From an uncultured Bacilli bacterium (GTDB lineage: Bacteria; Bacillota_I; Bacilli_A; RF39; UBA660), in assembly GCA_910576925.1 (NCBI GenBank), contig CAJTKB010000009.1, forward strand, positions 1-5,170: a DNA stretch of 5,170 nucleotides. The letters run 5' to 3'. How positions within the stretch are numbered: position 1 is the stretch's first letter; each line of letters opens with the position of its first letter. A program made the position numbers and the translations under genes. This document shows positions 1-5,170 of this stretch, one piece after another. The notes below the pieces were generated by a model that made no database searches, was not told where the DNA came from, and worked only from the letters and a program-made list of their open reading frames with translations.

Positions 1-3
1 ATA

Positions 4-12
4 TGATATAAT
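4..12 (+). promoter_or_regulatory. Extended -10 promoter element of the metallopeptidase gene
   Basis: TATAAT at 7-12 is preceded by TG plus one base (TGA at 4-6), a canonical extended -10 element. The -35 box would fall upstream of base 1 and cannot be seen. Transcription would start near 18-20, giving a leader of only about 20 bases before the ATG at 39. Bases 1-16 are identical to 1845-1860 in the promoter of the next gene, which strengthens the call. Confidence 0.7.
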
Positions 13-38
13 ATGCAATCAGAAAGGAAATAGATTAT

Positions 39-1718
39 ATGAGAAACGTAAAAGCTAAATGTGCCTTGCTAGGAATATCGATTATTATTAATGCAGGAGG
101 ATATATATCAAAGGGATACATCAAATTAGGAGATAGTACTAAAGAATTGAGCAAAGAATCAGAATTTTTAATACAAAGTAAAAGCTTAGATGATGTTTAT
201 GATACATTAGAGGATAGAGGAATAACAAAATTATCAAAAGAAGCAATAAAGGCTATAGAAAGTATTTGTGATAGTGAAATAGATGAGGTATATGAACAAA
301 AAAACAATTATTATAAAATAGATAAATATAATGATGATTATATAAATATATTAGATATTAACAAGCTAAATGCAATAGATGCTTATGCTAACTTTGAAAA
401 AATAGAAGAAATTGATCACCAAAATACTGTTTATTATGATGAAGAAAAAAATAGTATAGATTGGGAAAATCTAGCTTATAAAATTTATCTAAATGGAATA
501 AATCCTTCACAGAATGATAACTTAAAATCAACTGTAAATTTATCTATAAAAGAAATAAAAGAAAAATTAAAAACTATGAAGAAATTTTTAGAAAAAGTAA
601 AACAAGACTTTCCAGATTATGATGTGAAAGAATTGGCTTGTAATTTAGCAGACTATAGCTTTTTAAAAGGTATAGCAAAGAATAAGGCTAATAGAATTAT
701 TGCAACAACTTCATCAGATAAAGTAACTTATTACATAAAAAAAGAAAAAGATATGTCTAAAAAAATATCTAGACAAACAGATTATCACGAATATTTTCAT
801 GTCTTTACAAATAACTGTGAGGATATAAAAAATGAAACGTCAGTAGTTAAGGATGGAATTCATATATTAACACCATATTATCCAAGATATTACGATAATA
901 TTAAAGAAGATGATTTGAGTGTTAAACGTTATAGATATTCTTTTTTAGAAGAAATTTATGCTGAACTTTATGCAAGTGAAGCTAATAAAAATAATCAACT
1001 TTCATATGAAAATTATGATGAAATCTTAGATCTTATTCAAGTAACTTTAGGACTATGTGAAAATTACCAAATAGATAGTATTTTAAAAGATTTATTATAT
1101 AGAGATCCAATCACTTTTATTAAACACTTTCCAGTATATGGTGATGATGAAGAAAAATACTTTTTAGATAACTTAAGAATGTTAAAATCATTTGATGTAA
1201 TATTAGAAATGCCTGATTGGTATCTATATAAAGTAAAAGAAAAAAAGTTAGATATTAATGCAATGATCCAAAATTTAGAAGCATTATCCCTTAATCAAAT
1301 CTCAAAAACATTTTTTAATAATCTAATATTAATTAATGAAACTCATAAAGAAGAAATGACTCTTAAAGATAACTTTTATTTAATTCACATATTTAGAGAT
1401 ATGTTAGTTAGAGCAGCTCACTCAATTCGTGAAATAAATAAAAGTGATGATGTTAATAATTCGTATAGAAGTACTTTAATTTATTTATTTGCAGATACAC
1501 CAATAAAAGAATACTTTTTTAAATATTTAAGTGATAAATATAATTTATCAGAAAGAGAAATTATATTAGAATATCAAACAATTGATACCTATTATTTAGA
1601 AACTGAAGAACACTATGAATTGCCAGAATTTTTTGGAGATAAGGTTTCTTTCTATAAAGAAATAGTAAACAGAAGTTTTAGTTTTTCTCCTGATATAGCA
1701 TTAAGAAAGGTTAAATAA
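39..1718 (+). CDS. Putative anchored or exported zinc metallopeptidase (HExxH zincin)
   Basis: The protein has 559 residues. The start at 39 is supported by an AAAGGA site at 23-28, ten bases upstream. The N-terminus is basic (RNVKAK), followed by a short hydrophobic stretch at about residues 8-22. This could be a signal peptide or anchor, but it is short and has no lipobox. Residues 35-240 are charged and mostly helical, with no recognised domain. The key motif is HEYFH at residues 250-254, matching the HExxH zinc site (two His ligands and a catalytic Glu). It is followed at 304-309 by E-E-I-Y-A-E, where E305 or E309 could be the third zinc ligand. That E-aromatic-A-E pattern about 50 residues after HExxH recalls the zinc-site layout of the anthrax lethal factor catalytic domain. 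This is a motif comparison from memory, not an alignment. The remaining ~250 residues look helical and carry no motif I recognise. The gene appears monocistronic, with its own promoter and 213 bases to the next gene. The substrate is unknown. The protease call is fairly good and the family assignment is weak. Confidence 0.65.
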   Translation: MRNVKAKCALLGISIIINAGGYISKGYIKLGDSTKELSKESEFLIQSKSLDDVYDTLEDRGITKLSKEAIKAIESICDSEIDEVYEQKNNYYKIDKYNDDYINILDINKLNAIDAYANFEKIEEIDHQNTVYYDEEKNSIDWENLAYKIYLNGINPSQNDNLKSTVNLSIKEIKEKLKTMKKFLEKVKQDFPDYDVKELACNLADYSFLKGIAKNKANRIIATTSSDKVTYYIKKEKDMSKKISRQTDYHEYFHVFTNNCEDIKNETSVVKDGIHILTPYYPRYYDNIKEDDLSVKRYRYSFLEEIYAELYASEANKNNQLSYENYDEILDLIQVTLGLCENYQIDSILKDLLYRDPITFIKHFPVYGDDEEKYFLDNLRMLKSFDVILEMPDWYLYKVKEKKLDINAMIQNLEALSLNQISKTFFNNLILINETHKEEMTLKDNFYLIHIFRDMLVRAAHSIREINKSDDVNNSYRSTLIYLFADTPIKEYFFKYLSDKYNLSEREIILEYQTIDTYYLETEEHYELPEFFGDKVSFYKEIVNRSFSFSPDIALRKVK

Positions 1719-1828
1719 AAATTTTCAAAAGTAATTTACATTATTCATATTTAATTATTATCTTCTCAAGGATCATATTATATCACTTATTGACATTATC
1801 ACAAAATGATCAAACTATTACACACTAC

Positions 1829-1856
1829 TTGACAAATCTTCAAAATATGATATAAT
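1829..1856 (+). promoter_or_regulatory. Sigma-A type promoter of the gene at 1932
   Basis: A perfect TTGACA (-35, 1829-1834) is separated by 16 bases from a perfect TATAAT (-10, 1851-1856). TGA at 1848-1850 makes it an extended -10. Transcription should start near 1863, leaving a leader of about 69 bases. ATGCCACA at 1857-1864 directly follows the -10 and recurs after the promoter of the gene at 3695. The rest of the 213-base gap (1719-1828) is AT-rich. It holds only a weak imperfect hairpin (1790-1797 with 1805-1813) and no convincing terminator for the preceding gene. Confidence 0.85.
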
Positions 1857-1918
1857 ATGCCACAAATGTTGGACAATCTTTGGAATTATAAAAAAGATAG
1901 AGATTAGTTAAAACATAA

Positions 1919-1930
1919 AAGGGGGATATA
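1919..1930 (+). promoter_or_regulatory. Ribosome binding site block shared with the gene at 3695
   Basis: AAGGGGGATATA lies immediately before the ATG at 1932, with the G-run ending six bases upstream of the start. The same 12 bases recur at 3680-3691 before the next forward gene. The G-run stands out strongly in such an AT-rich region. Confidence 0.8.
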
Positions 1931-1931
1931 T

Positions 1932-3479
1932 ATGGAACAAGATAAAAATAATATTACAGATTTATTGAATGTAATAGAACAAATTATTGAAGTACTAAAA
2001 GAAAAATATGAAGCAACAAAAAGTGAAGAATATAAAGAGGAGCTAGATTCTTATTTAATAAAATATAATAGAATATGTATAAAAAAAGAATATGAAAATT
2101 GGGAAGCAGCAAAAAAATTGCCAGATGATTTAAAAATAGAGTATTATGAAAAATTAGCTTCTCTTATATCAAAAGAGCCAATAATTAATAAAAAAGAAAT
2201 AATACTAGGGACAGAAAAATATATAATTAATGGTGATTATGAACGTCTTTTCAAATCTTGTTACAAAAATGTTTCTAAAATAAAAAGAAAAGAATTAAAA
2301 AAGGAATTAATTTCGCGTCAGAAAAATATAAAATTTAACGAGTGTTATTTTAGTTTAGACTATTATGATGCAACGATTACTATCAAAGAAAAATTAGAAT
2401 ATTGTAAAAATATTTTAAAATCAATAGACCAACAACCTATAGAAAGAGAAATAGAAGTATGTATAAATGGTGAAAAGAAAATAATTGATGAAAAATTTCT
2501 TATCCCATATACTATAGCAGCAACACTAGAACCAAAACTTGAAAATCTTCGTAAACGTGAGAAATCACTTCAAGGTAAAACAAGAGCAGTTCAAAAATCA
2601 GTAGTAAATTATTATACTACAAAACCTCAAGAATATATAAATAATTTAAAAGAGGCAAAAAATGAATTATTAAAAAACATCAAAGAAATAAATGATAGAT
2701 TAGTAGAAGTTGCTTCTAAGGTAATAGAAGCTATTAATAATAGAACTAATAAAAGAATAGTAATAGAAGATTATCAAATTAATGATAAAAAGCAACAAGA
2801 TACTGAAATAGTATATCCTATAAATTATCAGTTAGGATTAGATGGATTAGAAGTAACTGATAGTAAAACTTTAGAAAATAGTTCTAAATTCAACGATATG
2901 CAACCAAAAAATAGCACTATAGAAAATAATTCTGAAATTAACGATATGCAACCAAAAGATAGCACTATAGAAAATGTTATTTTAACACCTGATAGTGATA
3001 AAGAAGAGGCATATGTAGATGAAAAGGAAGAAATATTAAAGTTTTATAAATATTATATATTTGAATGTAGTGAGAAATATGATGTTGACCAAGAACTTAT
3101 TATGACAATTCTATACAAAACATTAGAAGATCTTGAAAAGAGTGAAGAATTTGATTCTGTTAAAATGCACTATAATCTGACACAAATTATTAATAAAGAA
3201 GAACCACTACAAATAAAAACACAAAAAATAAATAAAAAGGATATACTCAATAACCCATACAATTTTATTGAAAATATTGCATATTGCTTTAGTAATATAA
3301 AAAATATATACAGAAATATAGCTGATGACGATTATAAAGAACTATTTAAAGCTTATAGTGGCTGGACTAATGGATATGCTAACTATAATGGTATAGGATT
3401 ATGTGCTAATTATGCTAACGAATGTATGAAAATATTAGAAATAAATTTTGGATATGATCCTATTAACAAAAGAAGATGA
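1932..3479 (+). CDS. Helical protein with degenerate SLT/lysozyme-like C-terminal region
   Basis: The protein has 515 residues, and its start is fixed by the GGGGG site at 1921-1925. There is no signal peptide or membrane segment, so it looks cytoplasmic as read. Residues 1-275 are charged and helix-rich, with coiled-coil potential around 200-270. Residues 315-346 hold two 16-residue tandem repeats in an acidic, probably disordered linker (about 285-365). The C-terminus (about 366-510) follows the order of a lytic transglycosylase SLT domain. EKYDVDQELIMTILYKT (381-397) resembles the first helix, usually AxxYGVDPxLILAIIxxE(S). NPYNFIENIAYCFSNIKNIY (441-460) resembles the DPxxNIxxGxxYLxxL helix. 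AYSGWTNGYANYNGIG (474-489) resembles the AYNAGxG region, and NYANECMKIL (493-502) the terminal NYVxxVL helix. The catalytic Glu position appears to be T397, and no GLMQ motif is visible, so enzymatic activity is doubtful. This assignment is by eye. Alternatively it is simply an unrecognised helical domain. The gene has its own promoter and terminator. Confidence 0.6.
   Translation: MEQDKNNITDLLNVIEQIIEVLKEKYEATKSEEYKEELDSYLIKYNRICIKKEYENWEAAKKLPDDLKIEYYEKLASLISKEPIINKKEIILGTEKYIINGDYERLFKSCYKNVSKIKRKELKKELISRQKNIKFNECYFSLDYYDATITIKEKLEYCKNILKSIDQQPIEREIEVCINGEKKIIDEKFLIPYTIAATLEPKLENLRKREKSLQGKTRAVQKSVVNYYTTKPQEYINNLKEAKNELLKNIKEINDRLVEVASKVIEAINNRTNKRIVIEDYQINDKKQQDTEIVYPINYQLGLDGLEVTDSKTLENSSKFNDMQPKNSTIENNSEINDMQPKDSTIENVILTPDSDKEEAYVDEKEEILKFYKYYIFECSEKYDVDQELIMTILYKTLEDLEKSEEFDSVKMHYNLTQIINKEEPLQIKTQKINKKDILNNPYNFIENIAYCFSNIKNIYRNIADDDYKELFKAYSGWTNGYANYNGIGLCANYANECMKILEINFGYDPINKRR
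2873..2968 (+). repeat. Two 48-bp in-frame tandem repeats in the gene at 1932
   Basis: Copy 1 (2873-2920) and copy 2 (2921-2968) differ at 5 of 48 positions by eye, and a partial third copy (agaaaat) starts at 2969. The period is 16 codons, so each copy adds one peptide unit (residues 315-330 and 331-346), both containing NDMQPK and STI. The unit lies in an acidic low-complexity linker between the N-terminal helical part and the C-terminal domain. The near identity suggests recent duplication, probably by slippage or unequal recombination. Confidence 0.9.
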
Positions 3480-3510
3480 GTAAGAAAATTCTCATCTTTA
3501 ATATTTTTAC
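3473..3510 (+). terminator. Intrinsic terminator of the gene at 1932
   Basis: AAGATGAG (3473-3480) and CTCATCTT (3491-3498) form a perfect 8-bp stem, extended by a possible G-U pair (3472/3499). The 10-base loop is at 3481-3490. The stem is followed by TAATATTTTT, a U-rich tract. The left arm contains the TGA stop codon (3477-3479), so the hairpin overlaps the end of the gene. The stem has only three G-C pairs, so strength is moderate. Confidence 0.7.
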
Positions 3511-3630
3511 TTTAAGAAAATGTGTCAACTATTTTTGAAAATGTCTTAAAAATAAGAAATAATTCGTGATAAAAGTTATTACAATTTCCTTTTGGCACTA
3601 GGATTTTCCTATAACAAAAAATAAATTGTA
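3511..3630. other. AT-rich intergenic stretch with two small inverted repeats
   Basis: This stretch lies between the terminator and the promoter at 3631 and contains no credible ORF. Two short dyads are visible. GTGATAA (3566-3572) pairs with TTATTAC (3576-3582), including one G-U pair, around a 3-base centre. TAGGA (3599-3603) and TCCTA (3607-3611) are perfect arms around TTT. They lie 20-65 bases upstream of the -35 box, where an activator or repressor could bind. Dyads this short also arise by chance, so no function is assigned. Confidence 0.25.
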
Positions 3631-3658
3631 TTGACAAATTTAGTAAAAGTGCTAAAAT
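3631..3658 (+). promoter_or_regulatory. Sigma-A type promoter of the gene at 3695
   Basis: A perfect TTGACA (3631-3636), a 16-base spacer and TAAAAT (3653-3658, one mismatch to TATAAT) are preceded by TGC (3650-3652), giving an extended -10. The layout matches the promoter at 1829-1856. TTGACAAAT is shared, and ATGCCACA follows at 3661-3668. Transcription should start near 3665. A Met codon at 3668 would then sit almost at the transcript end, which argues for translation starting at 3695. Confidence 0.8.
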
Positions 3659-3679
3659 AAATGCCACATGGAGATGGAG

Positions 3680-3691
3680 AAGGGGGATATA
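3680..3691 (+). promoter_or_regulatory. Ribosome binding site that fixes the start at 3695
   Basis: AAGGGGGATATA, identical to 1919-1930, places the G-run (3682-3686) eight bases before ATG at 3695. The longer reading frame opens at 3668, but that ATG has no ribosome binding site and lies within a few bases of the predicted transcription start. Confidence 0.8.
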
Positions 3692-3694
3692 ATA

Positions 3695-4528
3695 ATGGAA
3701 GAAATAAGAAAAACAAGTCTCGATGATATGATGGCTGATATGGTTCTAAGAGAGCAAAGAAAGAATACATATTACTATTTAAAAGAAGAAAATGGTACTG
3801 TTATAAAGCAAAAAATATATATTGATAAAAATTCTTTACAAAAACTAAAAATGGAAATTTTATTTTCCTTAATGAAAAATAAAGAAAATAAAATTAGTGG
3901 TGTTATGGAAAATAACCATCCTCAAAAAGTAATTGAGAGATATTTTAAATTAATGAAAATAATGGGGGGAGAAGCAATGGATGAAAATGATCTTTTCTGT
4001 TATTGTATGGAAGAAGCTCCTATTATAGATTATGATAAATTTGAAATGCCACGTCTACTACAAATAATAGATATGTTATTGAATGATAAAAATTTAATTG
4101 AAGGATCAACTTTACTAAATGACTATAAAACAGAAGCTGAATTAATAGAAATAGAAAAACAAAAATTAGAAGCAGAAACCGAAGAAATATTTCAAAAAAT
4201 GGTCAATGCACATAATAGTGGAAATGAAGCTGAATATGTAGAATATATAAATATGTTATCAGAAAAGAAAAATAAACTATCAATATTAAGTGAGACAGGT
4301 AAAATAGACGAAGAAACTAATGAACAAGAGAAGAACTATATGGAAAAAATCAAAAGTTGTATTTCTATTAAAGATGTTCAAACATTAGATTATAATACTC
4401 TTATAGAGGTCTTCTCATTTTTAGAAGTAAACCTTGAAGATATAGAATTAGTATTTGATCCAGCATTTAGCAATAAACTCAATGCAAATGCTTCAGAAGA
4501 TATAAAGGAAAAAATAAAAACTATTTAA
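3695..4528 (+). CDS. Acidic helical protein of unknown function
   Basis: I do not recognise this 277-residue protein. The start at 3695 is chosen for its ribosome binding site. The frame also opens at 3668, which would add nine residues. There is no signal peptide or membrane segment, so a cytoplasmic location is likely. Residues 1-90 mix charged helices with a short beta-like segment (TYYYLKEENGTVIKQKIYID, about 25-44). Residues 100-145 include a Cys-x-Cys (C102, C104) and a hydrophobic helix near 117-130. Residues 147-198 form a likely helical hairpin or coiled coil, rich in E and K, with a turn at NSGNE. The C-terminus (about 221-277) is helical and acidic. No catalytic motif or nucleotide-binding loop is visible. 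Its promoter and leader resemble those of the gene at 1932, so the two may be co-expressed although transcribed separately. An internal ribosome-binding-like site occurs at 3964. It converges on the LysM gene, with 15 bases between the stop codons. Confidence 0.8.
   Translation: MEEIRKTSLDDMMADMVLREQRKNTYYYLKEENGTVIKQKIYIDKNSLQKLKMEILFSLMKNKENKISGVMENNHPQKVIERYFKLMKIMGGEAMDENDLFCYCMEEAPIIDYDKFEMPRLLQIIDMLLNDKNLIEGSTLLNDYKTEAELIEIEKQKLEAETEEIFQKMVNAHNSGNEAEYVEYINMLSEKKNKLSILSETGKIDEETNEQEKNYMEKIKSCISIKDVQTLDYNTLIEVFSFLEVNLEDIELVFDPAFSNKLNANASEDIKEKIKTI
3964..3979 (+). promoter_or_regulatory. Possible internal ribosome binding site and in-frame ATG
   Basis: GGGGGGAG (3964-3971) is followed after five bases by ATG at 3977-3979, in frame with the host gene. 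Translation from here would give a 183-residue C-terminal version lacking the first 94 residues. The G-run is also explained by coding for Met-Gly-Gly, so this may be coincidence. Confidence 0.3.
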
Positions 4529-4545
4529 AATTCATAAATAGTTTT
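4517..4545. terminator. Weak, possibly bidirectional terminator between convergent genes
   Basis: AAAACTATTT (4517-4526) and AAATAGTTTT (4536-4545) are perfect 10-base inverted arms around a 9-base loop. Past a bulged A (4516), AAAT at 4512-4515 can also pair with ATTT at 4546-4549. A/T tracts flank both sides, as expected for termination in either direction. The dyad overlaps the stop codon of the forward gene (4526-4528) and that of the LysM gene (4544-4546). Only one G-C pair is present, so the hairpin would be weak. Confidence 0.45.
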
Positions 4546-5170
4546 ATTTATTTGGAATTAATAAGCTTTGACCAATAGTTAATATATCAGAAGTTAAGTT
4601 ATTTAACGTTTTTATATTATTAACAGAAACCCCAAAATTTCTAGCAATTGAATATAATGTATCTCCAGCTTTTACATAATAGGTTTTATTAGCATTAATA
4701 CTATTGTTAGGTATAGTTAAAACTTGACCAATAGAAAGTACACTACTAGATAAATTGTTTTCACTCATCAATTGATCTACACTTACATTAAATTCTCTAG
4801 CAATAGAATATAGAGTGTCACCTCGTTTTACTGTATATGTTTGCTTATTAGTATTATTATCACCAGTTTCACCACCTGGTATTATTAATTGTTGTCCAAC
4901 TGTTAATGTATTACTAGTTAAATTATTTATTCTTTTTAATTCATCTACGCTTACATTATAAATTCTGCTAATACTATATAAGGTATCGCCCTTTTTTACA
5001 GTATAATATTTAGATCCTGGAGTAGAAGTATTATTTTTTGGAACCCTTAAAGTACTACCAATGATTAAGGTATTACTAGATAAGTTATTAAGTTCCACTA
5101 ATTCAGCAACAGTCGTATTAAATTCTCTAGCAATTGAATATAGAGTATCACCCTTTTTAACTACATATAT
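4544..5170 (-). CDS. Multi-LysM peptidoglycan-binding protein, 5' end outside window
   Basis: The frame is open to the right edge, giving 208 residues of an incomplete protein. The GTG at 5098-5096 is not the start. Upstream codons 5170-5099 encode the first half of another LysM (VVKKGDTLYSIAREF and onward). Four LysM domains of 43 residues are visible at window residues 2-44, 56-98, 112-154 and 164-206. Each carries GDTLYSI, a central NNL or NNLTS motif and a closing G-x-x-L-x-[IV]-P. Linkers of 9-13 residues are rich in N, S, T and G, typical of exported wall proteins. The protein ends two residues after the last LysM. LysM binds N-acetylglucosamine-containing glycans such as peptidoglycan, so the product is probably at the cell wall or spore surface. 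A catalytic domain or signal peptide, if present, lies beyond the edge. It is transcribed toward the gene at 3695, and its promoter is not in the window. Confidence 0.9.
   Translation of the reverse strand: MYVVKKGDTLYSIAREFNTTVAELVELNNLSSNTLIIGSTLRVPKNNTSTPGSKYYTVKKGDTLYSISRIYNVSVDELKRINNLTSNTLTVGQQLIIPGGETGDNNTNKQTYTVKRGDTLYSIAREFNVSVDQLMSENNLSSSVLSIGQVLTIPNNSINANKTYYVKAGDTLYSIARNFGVSVNNIKTLNNLTSDILTIGQSLLIPNK
4553..5167 (-). repeat. Array of four LysM-encoding repeats
   Basis: Repeat units, in reading order, lie at 5167-5039, 5005-4877, 4837-4709 and 4681-4553. Each is 129 bp, separated by linkers of 33, 39 and 27 bp. Units 1 and 3 share long near-identical stretches (the GDTLYSIAREFN region), which suggests intragenic duplication. 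Linkers differ in sequence and length. Confidence 0.88.

Noticed and set aside
1710..1735. AT-rich palindromic bits (AAAATTTT, TTTTCAAAA) after gene 1
   Set aside because: Very short and made of A/T only, expected by chance at this base composition.
1790..1813. Hairpin TTGACATT / AATGATCAA as a terminator for gene 1
   Set aside because: It has a bulge, lies about 70 bases past the stop codon and has no following T-run. The TTGACA within it lacks a matching -10.
1857..1907. Small ORF of 16 codons (starting MPQMLDNLW) in the leader of gene 2
   Set aside because: The ATG overlaps the region just after the -10 and lacks a ribosome binding site. It would need leaderless translation, for which there is no evidence.
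3501..3536. Reverse-strand promoter (TTGACA complement near 3526-3531) reading antisense into gene 2
   Set aside because: The -10 region at the right spacing is a poor match, and no gene lies downstream on that strand.
3668..3694. Longer gene 3 start at 3668
   Set aside because: There is no ribosome binding site before it and it is within a few bases of the predicted transcription start, whereas 3695 has a strong site.
3661..3726. Small ORF of 21 codons (starting MPHGDGEGG) overlapping the gene 3 start in another frame
   Set aside because: Its ATG lies upstream of or at the predicted transcription start and has no ribosome binding site. The G-rich codons are explained by the gene 3 Shine-Dalgarno.
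4141..4295. Resemblance of the gene 3 helical hairpin to helical segments in DnaG-type proteins
   Set aside because: The likeness is limited to a generic E/K-rich helix-turn-helix pattern, and no primase motif is present.

Overview
The window is very AT-rich and uses short A/T-ending codons, Shine-Dalgarno sites and TTGACA/TATAAT promoters. TAA and TGA serve as stops and TGG as Trp, so the standard bacterial code (table 11) applies. With the multi-LysM protein at the right end, this suggests a low-GC Firmicutes/Bacillota lineage, perhaps an uncultured gut-type Bacilli or Clostridia. The assignment is inferred from style only. No phage, transposon, CRISPR, tRNA or rRNA signal was seen.

Layout: (1) 39-1718 (+), a 559-residue protein with a short N-terminal hydrophobic segment and an HEYFH zinc-protease motif, followed about 50 residues later by E-I-Y-A-E. 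It is probably a membrane-anchored or exported zincin-type metallopeptidase. (2) 1932-3479 (+), a 515-residue helical protein without a signal peptide. It carries a 16-residue tandem repeat linker and a C-terminal part that reads like a degenerate lytic transglycosylase (SLT/lysozyme-like) fold whose expected catalytic Glu is Thr. (3) 3695-4528 (+), a 277-residue acidic, helical protein of unknown function. Its start is best placed at 3695, downstream of a strong ribosome binding site. (4) 4544-5170 (-), the C-terminal part of a LysM-array protein whose 5' end lies outside the window. The first Met-like codon inside the window (GTG at 5098) is internal to a LysM repeat and is not the true start.

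Each of the three forward genes has its own promoter rather than sharing an operon. All three have extended -10 elements (TGN-TATAAT type). The promoters of genes 1 and 2 share an exact 16-base stretch. Those of genes 2 and 3 share TTGACAAAT, a 16-base spacer, a downstream ATGCCACA and a 12-base AAGGGGGATATA ribosome-binding block. This looks like a set of separately transcribed genes with common expression signals. A good intrinsic terminator follows gene 2, and a weak, possibly bidirectional hairpin lies between convergent genes 3 and 4.

A common job is only hinted at. Gene 4 binds peptidoglycan, gene 2 has a possible dead muramidase-like fold and gene 1 may be a surface protease, so a cell-envelope theme is possible. 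However, gene 2 and gene 3 products look cytoplasmic, and no established system is recognised.
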